A stretch of 64,000 bases of DNA from Mycolicibacterium peregrinum. Lineage in GTDB: Bacteria; Actinomycetota; Actinomycetes; Mycobacteriales; Mycobacteriaceae. The notes below the pieces were generated by a model that was not told where the DNA came from, searched no databases, and worked only from the letters and a program-made list of their open reading frames with translations. Below, piece by piece: positions 1 to 8,117 of the stretch. The stretch lies in NCBI RefSeq assembly GCF_002102345.1, contig NZ_LQPP01000025.1, positions 124,001 through 188,000 on the forward strand, read 5' to 3'. Each line of letters opens with the position of its first letter. Within the stretch, counting starts at the first letter, position 1. A program made the position numbers and the translations under genes.

Positions 1-111
1 ACCGCCACAGTCTTGGCCGAGCTGGTCGCCGCCGACGTGCCGGCCGAGGAGCGAGTGAGCTTCGTGCGCACGTGGATGCGCGAGCTGCGCGACGCGCTGC
101 GGCGGGGGTAG
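1..111 (+). CDS. C-terminal end of an unidentified protein (partial)
   Basis: Only the last 36 codons lie in the window; the frame is open from base 1 to the TAG at 109-111. The visible tail is charged and looks helical, ending in RELRDALRRG. No family can be assigned from so little. It lies on the element side of the integrase/tRNA-Ser junction, so it is probably cargo of the integrated element (inference). Confidence 0.5.
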   Translation, partial: TATVLAELVAADVPAEERVSFVRTWMRELRDALRRG

Positions 112-140
112 CCCGAGCAGGGGTCAGGTGCAACTGGTGC

Positions 141-392
141 CTATGCCGCCTCGCTGATGATCCGGTCCACCTCCGTCGAAGGGATCAGCCGCCGCCGGCC
201 GAGCCGGATCGACCGCAACTCCCCCGAACGCAGCTGCGAGTAGATCAGCGACCGGCTCACCTTCAGTCGGTCCGCGGCCTCGTCCACGGTCAGTACGGTC
301 GTCGGCTCCGCAGCGGGCGCGGGTTCAGTCTGCGTCGCGGCCAGGACGGCGGCGATCGTCGCGGCCAGCGCGGCCGGGTCTGTGGTGCTCAT
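141..392 (-). CDS. Excisionase-like helix-turn-helix protein
   Basis: About 83 residues. The N-terminal third is Ala-rich. It is followed by a MerR/excisionase-type winged helix (HTH_17 class) with the features LTVDEAADRLKVSRSLIYSQ and RSIRLGRRRLIPSTEVDRII. Such proteins bind DNA and set the direction of recombination by a tyrosine integrase, or act as small repressors. I chose the ATG at 392; a TTG start at 425 would add 11 residues. The gene follows the integrase on the same strand, separated by only about 60 nt, as in many actinobacterial integrative elements. The DNA-binding fold is fairly certain; the excision role comes from context. Confidence 0.75.
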   Translation of the reverse strand: MSTTDPAALAATIAAVLAATQTEPAPAAEPTTVLTVDEAADRLKVSRSLIYSQLRSGELRSIRLGRRRLIPSTEVDRIISEAA

Positions 393-455
393 GCCCTCAA
401 TCCGATCACGGGTTTGCGATTCCAACGACTGAGCTGCACGACACGCCGAAACACG

Positions 456-1673
456 TCACCGCTCCCCCGACACCCTGGGCGACAGCAACACCGCCGCAGA
501 CGCCAGAGACTCCCTGCTGGTGTGCGCGTAGGTCCGCATCGCCAGGACACCGTCCGCGTGACCGAGCCACGCCGCGATCGTCGCCGTAGGTGCACCGCGC
601 AGGTGCAGCAGCGTCGCCGCCGTGTGCCTCGATGCGTGCAGGCGACGGTGCGCGACGCCCGCGAACTTCAGCGACCTGTTCCACCACGAGTTCAGCGCCC
701 GCGGACTGACAGGCCGGCCGAAGGGGTGCGCGATCACGTAGCCGTCGTCTGGTCCCTCCCACTTGGTGCCGACAGCCAAGCGCATCGCCCGCTGCTCCCG
801 GCGGACTCGTTTCAGGATCGGGATCAGGTGCGGCGGCAGGTCGAGTTCCCGTGCGCTGGAGAGGGTCTTGGCGTCCGACTGCTCGACCACGCCTTGCGCC
901 GTCGACACCCTCGTCGCCCGCACCGCGAGCGTCGGTGTTTCGGCGTCCAGTTCGATCGCGGACCACCTCAGCCCCGCCAACTCACCGCGGCGCAGACCGA
1001 GAAGTGCAAGGTGCACGAACAACTCACGGAGCCGTGCGTGTTCGGTCTCGCGCACCACCTTCGGAGGGGCGTCGGCCGCGGGGGCGGACACCGCGTGGGC
1101 GTCGACCAACTGCTCCACCTCGAGCTCGTCCAGCACGTCGTCGAGCTTCAGGTCCGGTGCGCCGGACGGCTTCCGCAACGGCTCCACAAGGTCGATCACG
1201 TTGCGCGGCAGGATGCCCTGTGCCTGAAGGTCTTTCCACACGCTGCGCCATCTCGCGAGCATCGGGTTGATCGAAGTGCGTGCCCACACGCCGCGCGGAC
1301 CGGTGCCGTCACGCAGCTCCACGACGAGCTTCTCCACGTCCGCCTTGCCGATCTTCTGCACCGGCCTGTCGCCGTACTTCTCGATGATCGGCGCCAGCGC
1401 GGCGGAGTACGCCGAGTGCGTCGTGGGCTTGATCCGCTTTCCGGCGAGCCACGCTTGGCACGCCGCCTTCACCGTCAGCTCCGACGGCGCGGTGAACGTT
1501 CCGGCCGCGCGCTCCGCGGTGACGGTGGCGTGCGCATCGATCGCTTCCTTCAACGTGCGGAACCGGCGACGGCGCTGATGCCGCACGCCGTCCTCGCCCG
1601 TCACCTCCAGTCGCACCTCGTAACGCCTGCCCGACTCGAAGTCGCGCACCGTGACGTAACTGGGGATCTTCAT
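456..1673 (-). CDS. Tyrosine recombinase / phage-type integrase
   Basis: 405 residues, full length for the family. It has an N-terminal arm-binding region (about 1-65), a SAM-like core-binding domain (about 65-170) and a C-terminal catalytic domain. Catalytic residues are visible: R228 in GLRRGE, H346 and R349 in HASRH, H372 in GHAD, and the nucleophile Y382 in RTYAH. It would catalyse site-specific integration and excision. The start is an ATG preceded by GAGGT. The gene points away from the 3' end of tRNA-Ser, 151 nt away, the usual arrangement for an integrase at its own attachment site. It appears intact. Confidence 0.93.
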   Translation of the reverse strand: MKIPSYVTVRDFESGRRYEVRLEVTGEDGVRHQRRRRFRTLKEAIDAHATVTAERAAGTFTAPSELTVKAACQAWLAGKRIKPTTHSAYSAALAPIIEKYGDRPVQKIGKADVEKLVVELRDGTGPRGVWARTSINPMLARWRSVWKDLQAQGILPRNVIDLVEPLRKPSGAPDLKLDDVLDELEVEQLVDAHAVSAPAADAPPKVVRETEHARLRELFVHLALLGLRRGELAGLRWSAIELDAETPTLAVRATRVSTAQGVVEQSDAKTLSSARELDLPPHLIPILKRVRREQRAMRLAVGTKWEGPDDGYVIAHPFGRPVSPRALNSWWNRSLKFAGVAHRRLHASRHTAATLLHLRGAPTATIAAWLGHADGVLAMRTYAHTSRESLASAAVLLSPRVSGER

Positions 1674-1681
1674 GGGTCTAC

Positions 1682-1703
1682 CTCACCGTAGAAATTCGGT
1701 GAG
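1682..1703 (-). promoter_or_regulatory. Hairpin covering the integrase ribosome-binding site
   Basis: A perfect 7-bp inverted repeat (CTCACCG/CGGTGAG, 8-nt loop) lies immediately upstream of the integrase ATG. Read on the minus strand, the downstream arm contains the GTGAGG Shine-Dalgarno region, 8 nt before the start codon. It could hide the ribosome site in a stem or be a repressor operator. The pairing is seen directly; the function is inferred. Confidence 0.45.
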
Positions 1704-1747
1704 ACCAGCCGCGCCGAACGACACGCCGAAACCGATACCCGAGCTCA

Positions 1748-1765
1748 TGTGTCACCTTGTGTCAC
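1748..1765. repeat. Two direct copies of TGTGTCAC at the element end
   Basis: TGTGTCAC occurs at 1748-1755 and again at 1758-1765, a 10-bp period (one helical turn), between the integrase and the tRNA 3' end. Short direct repeats here are typical of integrase arm-type or excisionase binding sites. The repeat is visible; its role is inferred. Confidence 0.35.
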
Positions 1766-1824
1766 ATCGGCCGGGAGACGATCCACGGGCGGACCCGTGA
1801 TCCAAGCGTCGACGCTGGTAAGAG

Positions 1825-1860
1825 CGGTGGCGGAGGGATTTGAACCCCCGGACGGTGTTA
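1825..1860. other. Candidate attachment site (att) in the tRNA-Ser 3' half
   Basis: Tyrosine integrases commonly recombine in the T-arm and acceptor 3' end of a tRNA gene. The intact integrase begins 151 nt beyond this end and faces away, so this is where one att core should lie. The exact core cannot be fixed because the matching repeat at the far end of the element lies outside the window. Confidence 0.5.
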
Positions 1861-1911
1861 GCCGTCTCTCGCTTTCAAGGCGAGTGCATTAGGCCGCTCT
1901 GCCACGCCACC
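1825..1911 (-). tRNA. tRNA-Ser (anticodon UGA)
   Basis: An 87-nt class II tRNA on the minus strand. The acceptor arms GGTGGCG (at 1905-1911) and CGCCACC (at 1826-1832) pair perfectly, with discriminator G at 1825. The anticodon loop CTTGAAA gives UGA, complement of 1875-1877. There is a long variable arm and a T-loop GTTCAAATC. CCA is not encoded. UGA reads UCN serine codons. The 3' end faces the integrase, marking it as the probable integration target that the element rebuilds on insertion. Confidence 0.97.
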
Positions 1912-1930
1912 GCCGACAAGAGTACGGGCT

Positions 1931-2443
1931 TCACACCCGGCCGATGTGCGCGGGCGGCGATCCGTTCTTCAACGCGACGCTGATGCGGCGACAGTTCTCC
2001 CCCATCGCCGCGATCTGTGGACGCGACAGCCGGCCGAGGAAGTGCGAGCGGACGCCCTGCCCGTAGGTCACCATCGCCTCGCGGACAGCGACCCTGCCTT
2101 CTTCGGTGATCGTGGCGACCACGCCGCGCCCGTCGTCCGGACTGGCACACCTGGTCACCAGGTTCTGAACTTCCAGCCGCCGGATCTGCCGGGTCACCCG
2201 GCTGGGCAGAGACATCAGCCGTTCGGCCAAGTCACCCATCCGCGCCGACCCGGTCGACGATTTGTCCAAGATATCGAGCAGGCGCACATCATTCAGCGTC
2301 AGATGATGCGCGTCCACCAACGACCTGTTCAAGGTCGCATACATTCGCAGCGCCGAGTCGAGGTAGTTCTGCCATGACCTCTGCTCGGCGATGTCCAGGC
2401 CCGGCATGTCACCCGCCGTGCGCCCCGCAATCATCCCCGCCAT
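1931..2443 (-). CDS. MarR-family transcriptional regulator
   Basis: 170 residues with a winged-helix core: HHLTLNDVRLLDILD, then the recognition region MSLPSRVTRQIRRLE, then the wing CASPDDGRGVVATITEEG. MarR proteins are dimers that repress neighbouring genes and release DNA on binding small phenolic or oxidant ligands. I chose the ATG at 2443 because a TANNNT hexamer (TACGAT, 2451-2456) lies 7 nt upstream, giving a leaderless transcript; an open frame upstream of it would overlap the divergent gene. The divergent quinone reductase is the natural target (inference). Confidence 0.88.
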   Translation of the reverse strand: MAGMIAGRTAGDMPGLDIAEQRSWQNYLDSALRMYATLNRSLVDAHHLTLNDVRLLDILDKSSTGSARMGDLAERLMSLPSRVTRQIRRLEVQNLVTRCASPDDGRGVVATITEEGRVAVREAMVTYGQGVRSHFLGRLSRPQIAAMGENCRRISVALKNGSPPAHIGRV

Positions 2444-2510
2444 GGGCGCAATCGTAAGGGACGTCAGTATTGCTGCGCTCGGGAAACAGAAGGCTTGTAG
2501 CGTGGAAAAA
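2444..2510. promoter_or_regulatory. Divergent leaderless promoters, MarR gene / quinone reductase
   Basis: Minus strand: TACGAT at 2451-2456, 7 nt before the MarR ATG. Plus strand: TAGCGT at 2498-2503, 7 nt before the ATG at 2511. Both fit the mycobacterial TANNNT -10 motif placed so that transcription would begin at the start codon. No strong -35 is evident. The 67-bp spacer is the likely site of MarR autoregulation. Confidence 0.5.
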
Positions 2511-3488
2511 ATGCATGCAATTGTCGCTTCCGTCGATGGCCATCTGACCTGGGAAAACATCGCTGATATCACACCAGCAAACGACGAGGTTCTGATTCGG
2601 GTTCAGGCCGCGGGCGTCAATCGGGCCGACTTGCTGCAAGCGGCGGGCAAGTATCCGCCCCCGCCAGGCGCCAGCGAGGTCATCGGATTGGAGGTGTCGG
2701 GCACCGTCGCCGAGCTCGGCGCAGATGTTACCGACTGGTCAGTTGGGCAACCCGTATGCGCATTGCTCGCAGGCGGCGGTTATGCCGAATACGTCGCCGT
2801 CCCCGCCGCCCAGGTGCTGCCATTGCCCGATGGCGTTGCCCTGAGCGAGGCCGCAGGTCTGCCCGAAGTGGCCTGCACGGTGTGGTCCAACGTCGTGATG
2901 ACCGCGGGCCTGGAGACCGGTCAGCTCGTCCTGTTCCACGGCGGCGGCAGCGGCATCGGCACCCACGGCACCCAGGTGGCCCACGCGCTCGGCGCGCGGG
3001 TCGCCGTAACTGCCGGGTCGGCGGACAAACTCGCCCTCTGCCGCGAGCTCGGCGCCGACATCACCATCAACTACCGGGACGAGGACTTCGTCGAGCAGCT
3101 GCGGGCCGAGACCGGCGGCTCCGGCGCCGACGTGATCCTCGACATCATGGGCGCCGCCTACCTCGACCGCAATGTCGACGCCCTGGCCACCGGGGGACGG
3201 CTGGTGATCATCGGCATGCAGGGCGGCATCAAGGCCGAGCTGAACATCGCCAAGCTGCTCGGTAAGCGCGCCGGCGTCATCGCCACCTCGCTGCGTCCCC
3301 GGCCCGTCGACGGACCCGGCGGCAAGGGCGAGATCGTGCGGTCGGTCCTCGACAACGTGTGGCCGATGATCGCCGACGGGCGGGTGCGGCCGATCATCGG
3401 TGCCGAACTGCCCATCCAGCAGGCTCAGAAGGCCCACGAACTGCTCGCCTCCGGCGAGGTGTCGGGAAAGATCGTCCTGACGGTCTAG
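2511..3488 (+). CDS. NADPH:quinone oxidoreductase (zinc-independent MDR family; Rv3777-like)
   Basis: 325 residues, normal for the QOR/PIG3 branch. The N-terminal GroES-like domain contains AAGVNRADLLQAAGKYPPPP, and the Rossmann domain contains the AXXGXXG-like stretch FHGGGSGIGTHGTQVAHAL. Zinc-ligand cysteines are absent. Members reduce quinones or enones with NADPH in the cytoplasm. The first codons are MHAIVASVDG; the ATG at 2511 follows TAGCGT by 7 nt, so the mRNA is probably leaderless. It is divergent from the MarR gene and corresponds to M. tuberculosis Rv3777. The physiological substrate is unknown. Confidence 0.9.
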   Translation: MHAIVASVDGHLTWENIADITPANDEVLIRVQAAGVNRADLLQAAGKYPPPPGASEVIGLEVSGTVAELGADVTDWSVGQPVCALLAGGGYAEYVAVPAAQVLPLPDGVALSEAAGLPEVACTVWSNVVMTAGLETGQLVLFHGGGSGIGTHGTQVAHALGARVAVTAGSADKLALCRELGADITINYRDEDFVEQLRAETGGSGADVILDIMGAAYLDRNVDALATGGRLVIIGMQGGIKAELNIAKLLGKRAGVIATSLRPRPVDGPGGKGEIVRSVLDNVWPMIADGRVRPIIGAELPIQQAQKAHELLASGEVSGKIVLTV

Positions 3489-3493
3489 CGGGA

Positions 3494-4690
3494 TCAGCCC
3501 AGCGAGGCCAGGGCCCGCACGAGCTGATCGACCTCGGCGCCCGTCGAGTAGTGCGACAACCCCACGGTCACCGCGCCACCGATGTCGTTCACCCCGATCA
3601 CGTCCAGTACGCGGGAGCTGGCGTTCGAGATGGCCAGGATGCCGTTGTCGGCCAGCCGTTGCACCACCCGCTCGGCCGGCACGTCCCGCACCACGAAGCT
3701 GAGCACCGGAATCTGCGCCTCCGGCCTGCCGATCACCATCACCAACGGCAAGGAGCGCAGCGAGGCCACCAGGTACTCGAACAGGCGGTCCAGATACGCC
3801 CCAGCCGACTGCATCGACACGGCCAGCCGTTCGCGCCGCGAGCCGCTGGCCGTGTCATCGAGGTTCGACAGGTACTCGATGCTGGCCACCACGCCACCAA
3901 GGAAGCCGTACTGGTGCATGCCCACCTCGAGGCGGGCCGGGCCGGTCGCCTGGGGGTTCAACGACACCGAGGCCAGCGAGTCGATCACCGACGGGTCGCG
4001 GAACACCAGGGCGCCGATCGGCGGACCGCCCCACGGCACAGCGTTGAGGGCGACGACGTCGGCGTCGATCTCGTTGATGTCGATCAGCCGGTACGGAGCC
4101 GCCGCCGAGTGGTCGACGACCACCATTCCGCCGACCTCATGCGTGAGCTTTGTCACCTCGCTCAGATCGGTGACGGTTCCCAGCGTCGACGACGCCGAAG
4201 CGATGGCCACCAGACGGGTCGGCTTGTCGATCAGCCCTTCCCACTGCCAGGACGGCAGCTCACCCGTCTCGATGTCGACCTCGGCCCACTTGACCTTGGC
4301 GCCATAGCGATTCGCCGCCCGCAACCAGGGCGCGATGTTCGCCTCGTCGTCCAGGCGGGTGACCACCACCTCGTAGCCGAGGCCGACCCGACTGGACGAG
4401 GCCTCGGCCAGCGAGGTAAGCAGCTGGGCCCGGTCTGCGCCCAGCACCACGCCCCGCGGATCGGCGTTGACCAGGTCGGCGACAGCCTGACGGGCAGCGG
4501 TGAGGACGGCCGCGCTGCGGCGTGCCGATGGGTGCGGTCCCACTGCCGTGGGCATCGAGCCTCGGAACGCAGTGGACACCGTCGTCGCGACGGAATCGGG
4601 CACCAGCATGCCGTTCTGGGCATCGAAGTGGACCCACCCATCGCCCAATGACGGGTGCAAGCCACGCACCCGGGCGACGTCGTATGCCAT
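3494..4690 (-). CDS. Aminotransferase class V / cysteine desulfurase-fold protein lacking the PLP lysine (Rv3778c-like)
   Basis: 398 residues with the fold-type I layout of SufS/CsdA-like proteins. Aligning by eye to the SufS SGHKxxGPxGIG motif gives [13 protein letters not shown] here, so the Schiff-base Lys is Val218 and the preceding His is Ala217. The His that stacks on PLP is Glu116 (DDEANIAPW), and the Gln of VDxAQ is Ala196, although Asp193 is kept. It may bind PLP weakly or not at all and is unlikely to be a normal desulfurase. The start is the ATG at 4690, 7 nt after TAAGGT. The frame is intact and the C terminus normal, so this is not an ordinary pseudogene. It lies tail-to-tail with the quinone reductase, 5 nt apart. 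Confidence 0.85.
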   Translation of the reverse strand: MAYDVARVRGLHPSLGDGWVHFDAQNGMLVPDSVATTVSTAFRGSMPTAVGPHPSARRSAAVLTAARQAVADLVNADPRGVVLGADRAQLLTSLAEASSSRVGLGYEVVVTRLDDEANIAPWLRAANRYGAKVKWAEVDIETGELPSWQWEGLIDKPTRLVAIASASSTLGTVTDLSEVTKLTHEVGGMVVVDHSAAAPYRLIDINEIDADVVALNAVPWGGPPIGALVFRDPSVIDSLASVSLNPQATGPARLEVGMHQYGFLGGVVASIEYLSNLDDTASGSRRERLAVSMQSAGAYLDRLFEYLVASLRSLPLVMVIGRPEAQIPVLSFVVRDVPAERVVQRLADNGILAISNASSRVLDVIGVNDIGGAVTVGLSHYSTGAEVDQLVRALASLG

Positions 4691-4815
4691 GCCAGCCACC
4701 TTAGAGCGTCCGCGAATATCACAAACCGACACGATTTGGTGAGCGCCCGAGGAGCACGTTTGCACTTCCGAGACCATGCTCGGACCGGGTCGCCCTGGGC
4801 AGCCATACTAGTCCA
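4691..4815. promoter_or_regulatory. Divergent leaderless promoters, Rv3778c-like / Rv3779-like genes
   Basis: Minus strand: TAAGGT (4698-4703), 7 nt before the ATG at 4690. Plus strand: CATACT (4804-4809), 6 nt before the GTG at 4816. Both have leaderless spacing. No Shine-Dalgarno is evident for either start. Confidence 0.45.
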
Positions 4816-6774
4816 GTGGGCTTCGGGTTCGGAGTGCTAATCGCACTGTTGTTGCTGGTAATACCCGGGGCGTTGATAGCCAGGGCAGGTGGACTCACCG
4901 TGTCGACGGCGGTCGCAGTGGGTCCAGCCTTGACCTACGGCACTGTCGCGTTGACGATCGTTCCACTCGGGGCGATCGGCGTTCCGTGGAACGCATGGTC
5001 AGCTTTGTTTGCTGTGGCCATCGTTGCCGCCCTGGCGGCCGGGTTGCGGAGGCTGCTCGTCCGCTACCGGGACCGCGACGCCGAGGCGTCGGGCATCGCC
5101 ATCAAGCCGGCATTGGTGGTTGCGGCGGGGGTGGTGCTGGGCGCCGTCCTGATCGCCGCCGCCGCTTTCGCCGGACTCCCGCACTGGCAATCCATCCCCA
5201 GCACCTGGGACTCGGTGTGGCACGCCAACACCATCCGGTGGATCCTCGACACCGGCCAGGCGTCTCCGACCCACATGGGCGAACTGCGCAACGTCGAGAC
5301 CCACGAGGCGCTGTACTACCCGTCGGCCTTCCATGCGCTTGCGGCCGTCTACTGCCAGCTCACCGGTGCCGCCGCGACCACCGCGTACACCGTGAGTTCG
5401 GTCGTCGCGGCGGTATGGCTGTTCCCGGTGAGCGCGGCGGTCCTGGCGTGGAAGATGGTTCGCCCGCACACCTGCCAGATGCGCACCGCCGTGGTTGCGG
5501 GCACCGCGGCAGCACTCGCCGCGTCGTTCACCGCCGTGCCCTACGTCGAGTTCGATGTGGCGGCAATGCCCAACTTGGTGGCCTACGGCCTCGCGGTGCC
5601 GGTGTTCGCCCTGATCGCCTCGACCCCGGCCCATCGCGACCGCATCGGCCTGGCCGTACTCGCCACGGTCGGTGTCTTCTCGGTGCACCTCACGGGCGGC
5701 GTGGTGACGGCGCTGCTGGTGGGCGTCTGGTGGCTGGGGCATGCACTGTGGCAGCCGGTGCGCGGCCGACTCACCGACTTCCTGACGCTGGCCGCCGTCG
5801 CGGTGCCGGCCCTGCTGATCCTGCTCCCCCAGTTTCTCGGGGTCCTCCAGCAAGCCGACATCATCGTCGGCCACGCCTTCGTCAACCACCTGGGCAAGAA
5901 GTACTCGCTGTTCGCGGCCATCGTCCAGCACACCCGCCACCTCAACGACTTCCCGATCCAGAACGCCCTCATCGCTCTGGCCGCCATCGGCGGACTGGTC
6001 ATGCTGGTCAAGAGAATCTGGTGGCCGCTGGCGGTCTGGCTGATCCTCATCGCGTCGATCGTGCACTCCGGCGCGCCGTTCGGCGGGCCGGTGGGCGCCA
6101 TCACCGGGAAGTTCAGCGACCTGTTCTACAGCGATCCGCGCCGGTTGTCGGCGGTGGTCACCCTTCTGTACGCGCCGATGGCGGCGATCGGTCTCGGCGC
6201 ACTCGTCGTGTTGGGCGCCGCTGCGCTGCGCCGGGCCGGCGCCCGACCCACCTGGGTCCACGCGACGGCCGCCGTCGCGCTGGTCGCCACCACAGTGGGT
6301 CTGGCCTGGCACTACTTTCCCCGGCACAAGTACCTGTTCGGGCAGAAGTACGACTCGGTGATGATCGGCGCCAAAGACCTCGAGGCCTTCGCCCACCTGG
6401 CTGAACTGCCGGATGCCCGCACCACGTTGATCGGCGACGCCAACACCGACGGCACCGCCTGGATGTACGCGGTTTCGGGGCTACACCCGCTGTGGACCCA
6501 CTACGACTATCCGATGCAGCAGGGTCCGGGGTATCACCGGTTCATTTTCTGGGCATACGCAGATGATGCCGACACCGATCCCCGCGTTGCCGAGGCGGTC
6601 GAGGCACTCAACATCCGCTACGTGCTCACCAGCACACCGGTGGTCCGCGGGTTCGTGATGCCCGACGGACTAGTGTCGCTAGACAGCTCACGGTCGTGGG
6701 AGAAGATCTACGACAACGGTGAGGACCGCATCTACCGCTGGCACGGAGAGAACGCGGCGAAGAAGACGAACTGA
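4816..6774 (+). CDS. Polytopic membrane protein, GT-C-like glycosyltransferase (Rv3779 homologue)
   Basis: 652 residues with about 11-13 hydrophobic segments spread over residues 1-500 and a C-terminal soluble part containing GDANTDGTAWMYAVSGLHPL. It matches M. tuberculosis Rv3779 in length and position. Rv3779 was reported to take part in making polyprenyl-phosphomannose and mannosylated envelope lipids (established knowledge, from memory). The GTG start follows CATACT by 6 nt. It opens a plus-strand run that continues with bpa, wzt, glfT1 and wzm, with 23 nt to bpa. The membrane topology is clear; the exact donor and acceptor are not visible in the sequence. Confidence 0.85.
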   Translation: MGFGFGVLIALLLLVIPGALIARAGGLTVSTAVAVGPALTYGTVALTIVPLGAIGVPWNAWSALFAVAIVAALAAGLRRLLVRYRDRDAEASGIAIKPALVVAAGVVLGAVLIAAAAFAGLPHWQSIPSTWDSVWHANTIRWILDTGQASPTHMGELRNVETHEALYYPSAFHALAAVYCQLTGAAATTAYTVSSVVAAVWLFPVSAAVLAWKMVRPHTCQMRTAVVAGTAAALAASFTAVPYVEFDVAAMPNLVAYGLAVPVFALIASTPAHRDRIGLAVLATVGVFSVHLTGGVVTALLVGVWWLGHALWQPVRGRLTDFLTLAAVAVPALLILLPQFLGVLQQADIIVGHAFVNHLGKKYSLFAAIVQHTRHLNDFPIQNALIALAAIGGLVMLVKRIWWPLAVWLILIASIVHSGAPFGGPVGAITGKFSDLFYSDPRRLSAVVTLLYAPMAAIGLGALVVLGAAALRRAGARPTWVHATAAVALVATTVGLAWHYFPRHKYLFGQKYDSVMIGAKDLEAFAHLAELPDARTTLIGDANTDGTAWMYAVSGLHPLWTHYDYPMQQGPGYHRFIFWAYADDADTDPRVAEAVEALNIRYVLTSTPVVRGFVMPDGLVSLDSSRSWEKIYDNGEDRIYRWHGENAAKKTN

Positions 6775-6797
6775 CACGACCGATCCAAGGGAAGGCC

Positions 6798-7313
6798 ATG
6801 ACCATCAACCCCGACGATGACAACATCGAGATCCTCGCCAGCACGGCCGATGAGACCGATGCCGAAGCTGACGGCAAGTCGCTGACAGACCTCGTCGAAC
6901 AGCCGGCCAAGGTCATGCGTATCGGCACCATGATCAAGCAGCTCCTCGAAGAGGTGCGCGCCGCTCCGCTCGACGACGCCAGCCGCAACCGGCTGCGCGA
7001 CATCCACCGCACCAGCATCCGCGAGCTCGAGGACGGTCTGGCCCCCGAACTGCGGGAAGAACTCGAGCGGCTGACGCTGCCCTTCACCGAGGACAGCATT
7101 CCGTCCGACGCCGAACTCCGCATCGCCCAGGCGCAGCTGGTCGGCTGGCTGGAAGGCCTGTTCCACGGCATCCAGACGGCGTTGTTCGCCCAGCAGATGG
7201 CGGCCCGCGCGCAGCTCGAGCAGATGCGCCAGGGCGCCCTTCCGCCAGGACTGCAGGTCCCGAGCGGGCAGCGCGGCGGTCCGTCGCACCCCGGCACCGG
7301 TCAGTACCTGTAG
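6798..7313 (+). CDS. bpa: Bacterial proteasome activator Bpa/PafE
   Basis: 171 residues, mostly charged amphipathic helix (about 35-140), ending in GTGQYL. The terminal GQYL is the hydrophobic-Tyr-X motif by which Bpa docks into the alpha-ring pockets of the 20S proteasome. Bpa forms a dodecameric ring that opens the gate without ATP for degradation of substrates such as HspR (known for Rv3780). The ATG is preceded by AGGGAAGG. It sits between the Rv3779-like gene and wzt, exactly as in M. tuberculosis, although the function is unrelated to the cell wall. Confidence 0.95.
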   Translation: MTINPDDDNIEILASTADETDAEADGKSLTDLVEQPAKVMRIGTMIKQLLEEVRAAPLDDASRNRLRDIHRTSIRELEDGLAPELREELERLTLPFTEDSIPSDAELRIAQAQLVGWLEGLFHGIQTALFAQQMAARAQLEQMRQGALPPGLQVPSGQRGGPSHPGTGQYL

Positions 7314-7319
7314 GTCGCC

Positions 7320-8117
7320 TTGTCTGATCCGTTTATCTCGACGCGCGAAGCATGGGTGGAGTTCCCCATCTTCGATGCCAAGACCCGCTCGCTGAAGAAG
7401 GCGTTCCTCGGCAAGGCCGGCGGCGCCATCGGACGCAACGAGTCCAACGTCGTCGTCATCGAAGCACTGCGCGACATCACGATGTCGCTGAAAATGGGCG
7501 ACCGGGTCGGCCTGGTCGGCCACAACGGTGCAGGCAAATCCACACTCCTGCGGCTACTTTCGGGTATCTACGAGCCGACGCGAGGCTCGGCCACGGTGAG
7601 TGGACGGGTGGCTCCGGTGTTCGACCTCGGCGTCGGGATGGACCCTGAGATCTCGGGTTTCGAGAACATCATCATCCGTGGACTGTTCCTCGGGCAGACC
7701 CGCAAGCAGATGCTGGCCAAAGTCGACGAGATCGCCGAGTTCACCGAACTGGGCGAGTACCTGTCGATGCCGTTGCGGACCTACTCGACCGGTATGAGGG
7801 TGCGCCTCGCGATGGGCGTGGTCACCAGCATCGACCCCGAGATCCTGCTGCTGGACGAAGGCATCGGGGCGGTCGACGCGGAGTTCCTGAAGAAGGCGCA
7901 GTCACGGCTTCAGAGCCTGGTGGAACGGTCCGGGATCCTGGTGTTCGCAAGCCATTCCAACGAGTTTCTGGCCCGCCTGTGCAAGACCGCGATGTGGATC
8001 GACCACGGCACCATCCGGATGACCGGCGGCATCGAAGAGGTCGTCGGTGCCTACGAAGGTCCGGATGCGGCCCGGCATGTGCGTGAGGTGTTGGAGGAAA
8101 CGGCGCGTGGAGCCTGA
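7320..8117 (+). CDS. wzt: Galactan ABC exporter, ATP-binding subunit (Wzt/RfbE-like, Rv3781)
   Basis: 265 residues. Walker A is GHNGAGKST; the signature region is YSTGMRVRLAMGV (degenerate LSGGQ, as usual in polysaccharide exporters); Walker B is PEILLLDEG; the H-loop is FASHS. With Wzm it forms the transporter that flips lipid-linked galactan across the membrane. It lacks the C-terminal carbohydrate-binding domain of O-antigen Wzt proteins. The start is TTG at 7320, 6 nt after bpa, and the 3' end overlaps glfT1 by 11 nt. The frame gives the expected N terminus for the family. Confidence 0.93.
   Translation: MSDPFISTREAWVEFPIFDAKTRSLKKAFLGKAGGAIGRNESNVVVIEALRDITMSLKMGDRVGLVGHNGAGKSTLLRLLSGIYEPTRGSATVSGRVAPVFDLGVGMDPEISGFENIIIRGLFLGQTRKQMLAKVDEIAEFTELGEYLSMPLRTYSTGMRVRLAMGVVTSIDPEILLLDEGIGAVDAEFLKKAQSRLQSLVERSGILVFASHSNEFLARLCKTAMWIDHGTIRMTGGIEEVVGAYEGPDAARHVREVLEETARGA

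Noticed and set aside
8047..8106. A longer N terminus for GlfT1
   Set aside because: The extra 20 residues read through the end of wzt in another frame and are Arg/Cys-rich; the GTG at 8107 gives the usual start IIAVIVTHRR after a short lead.
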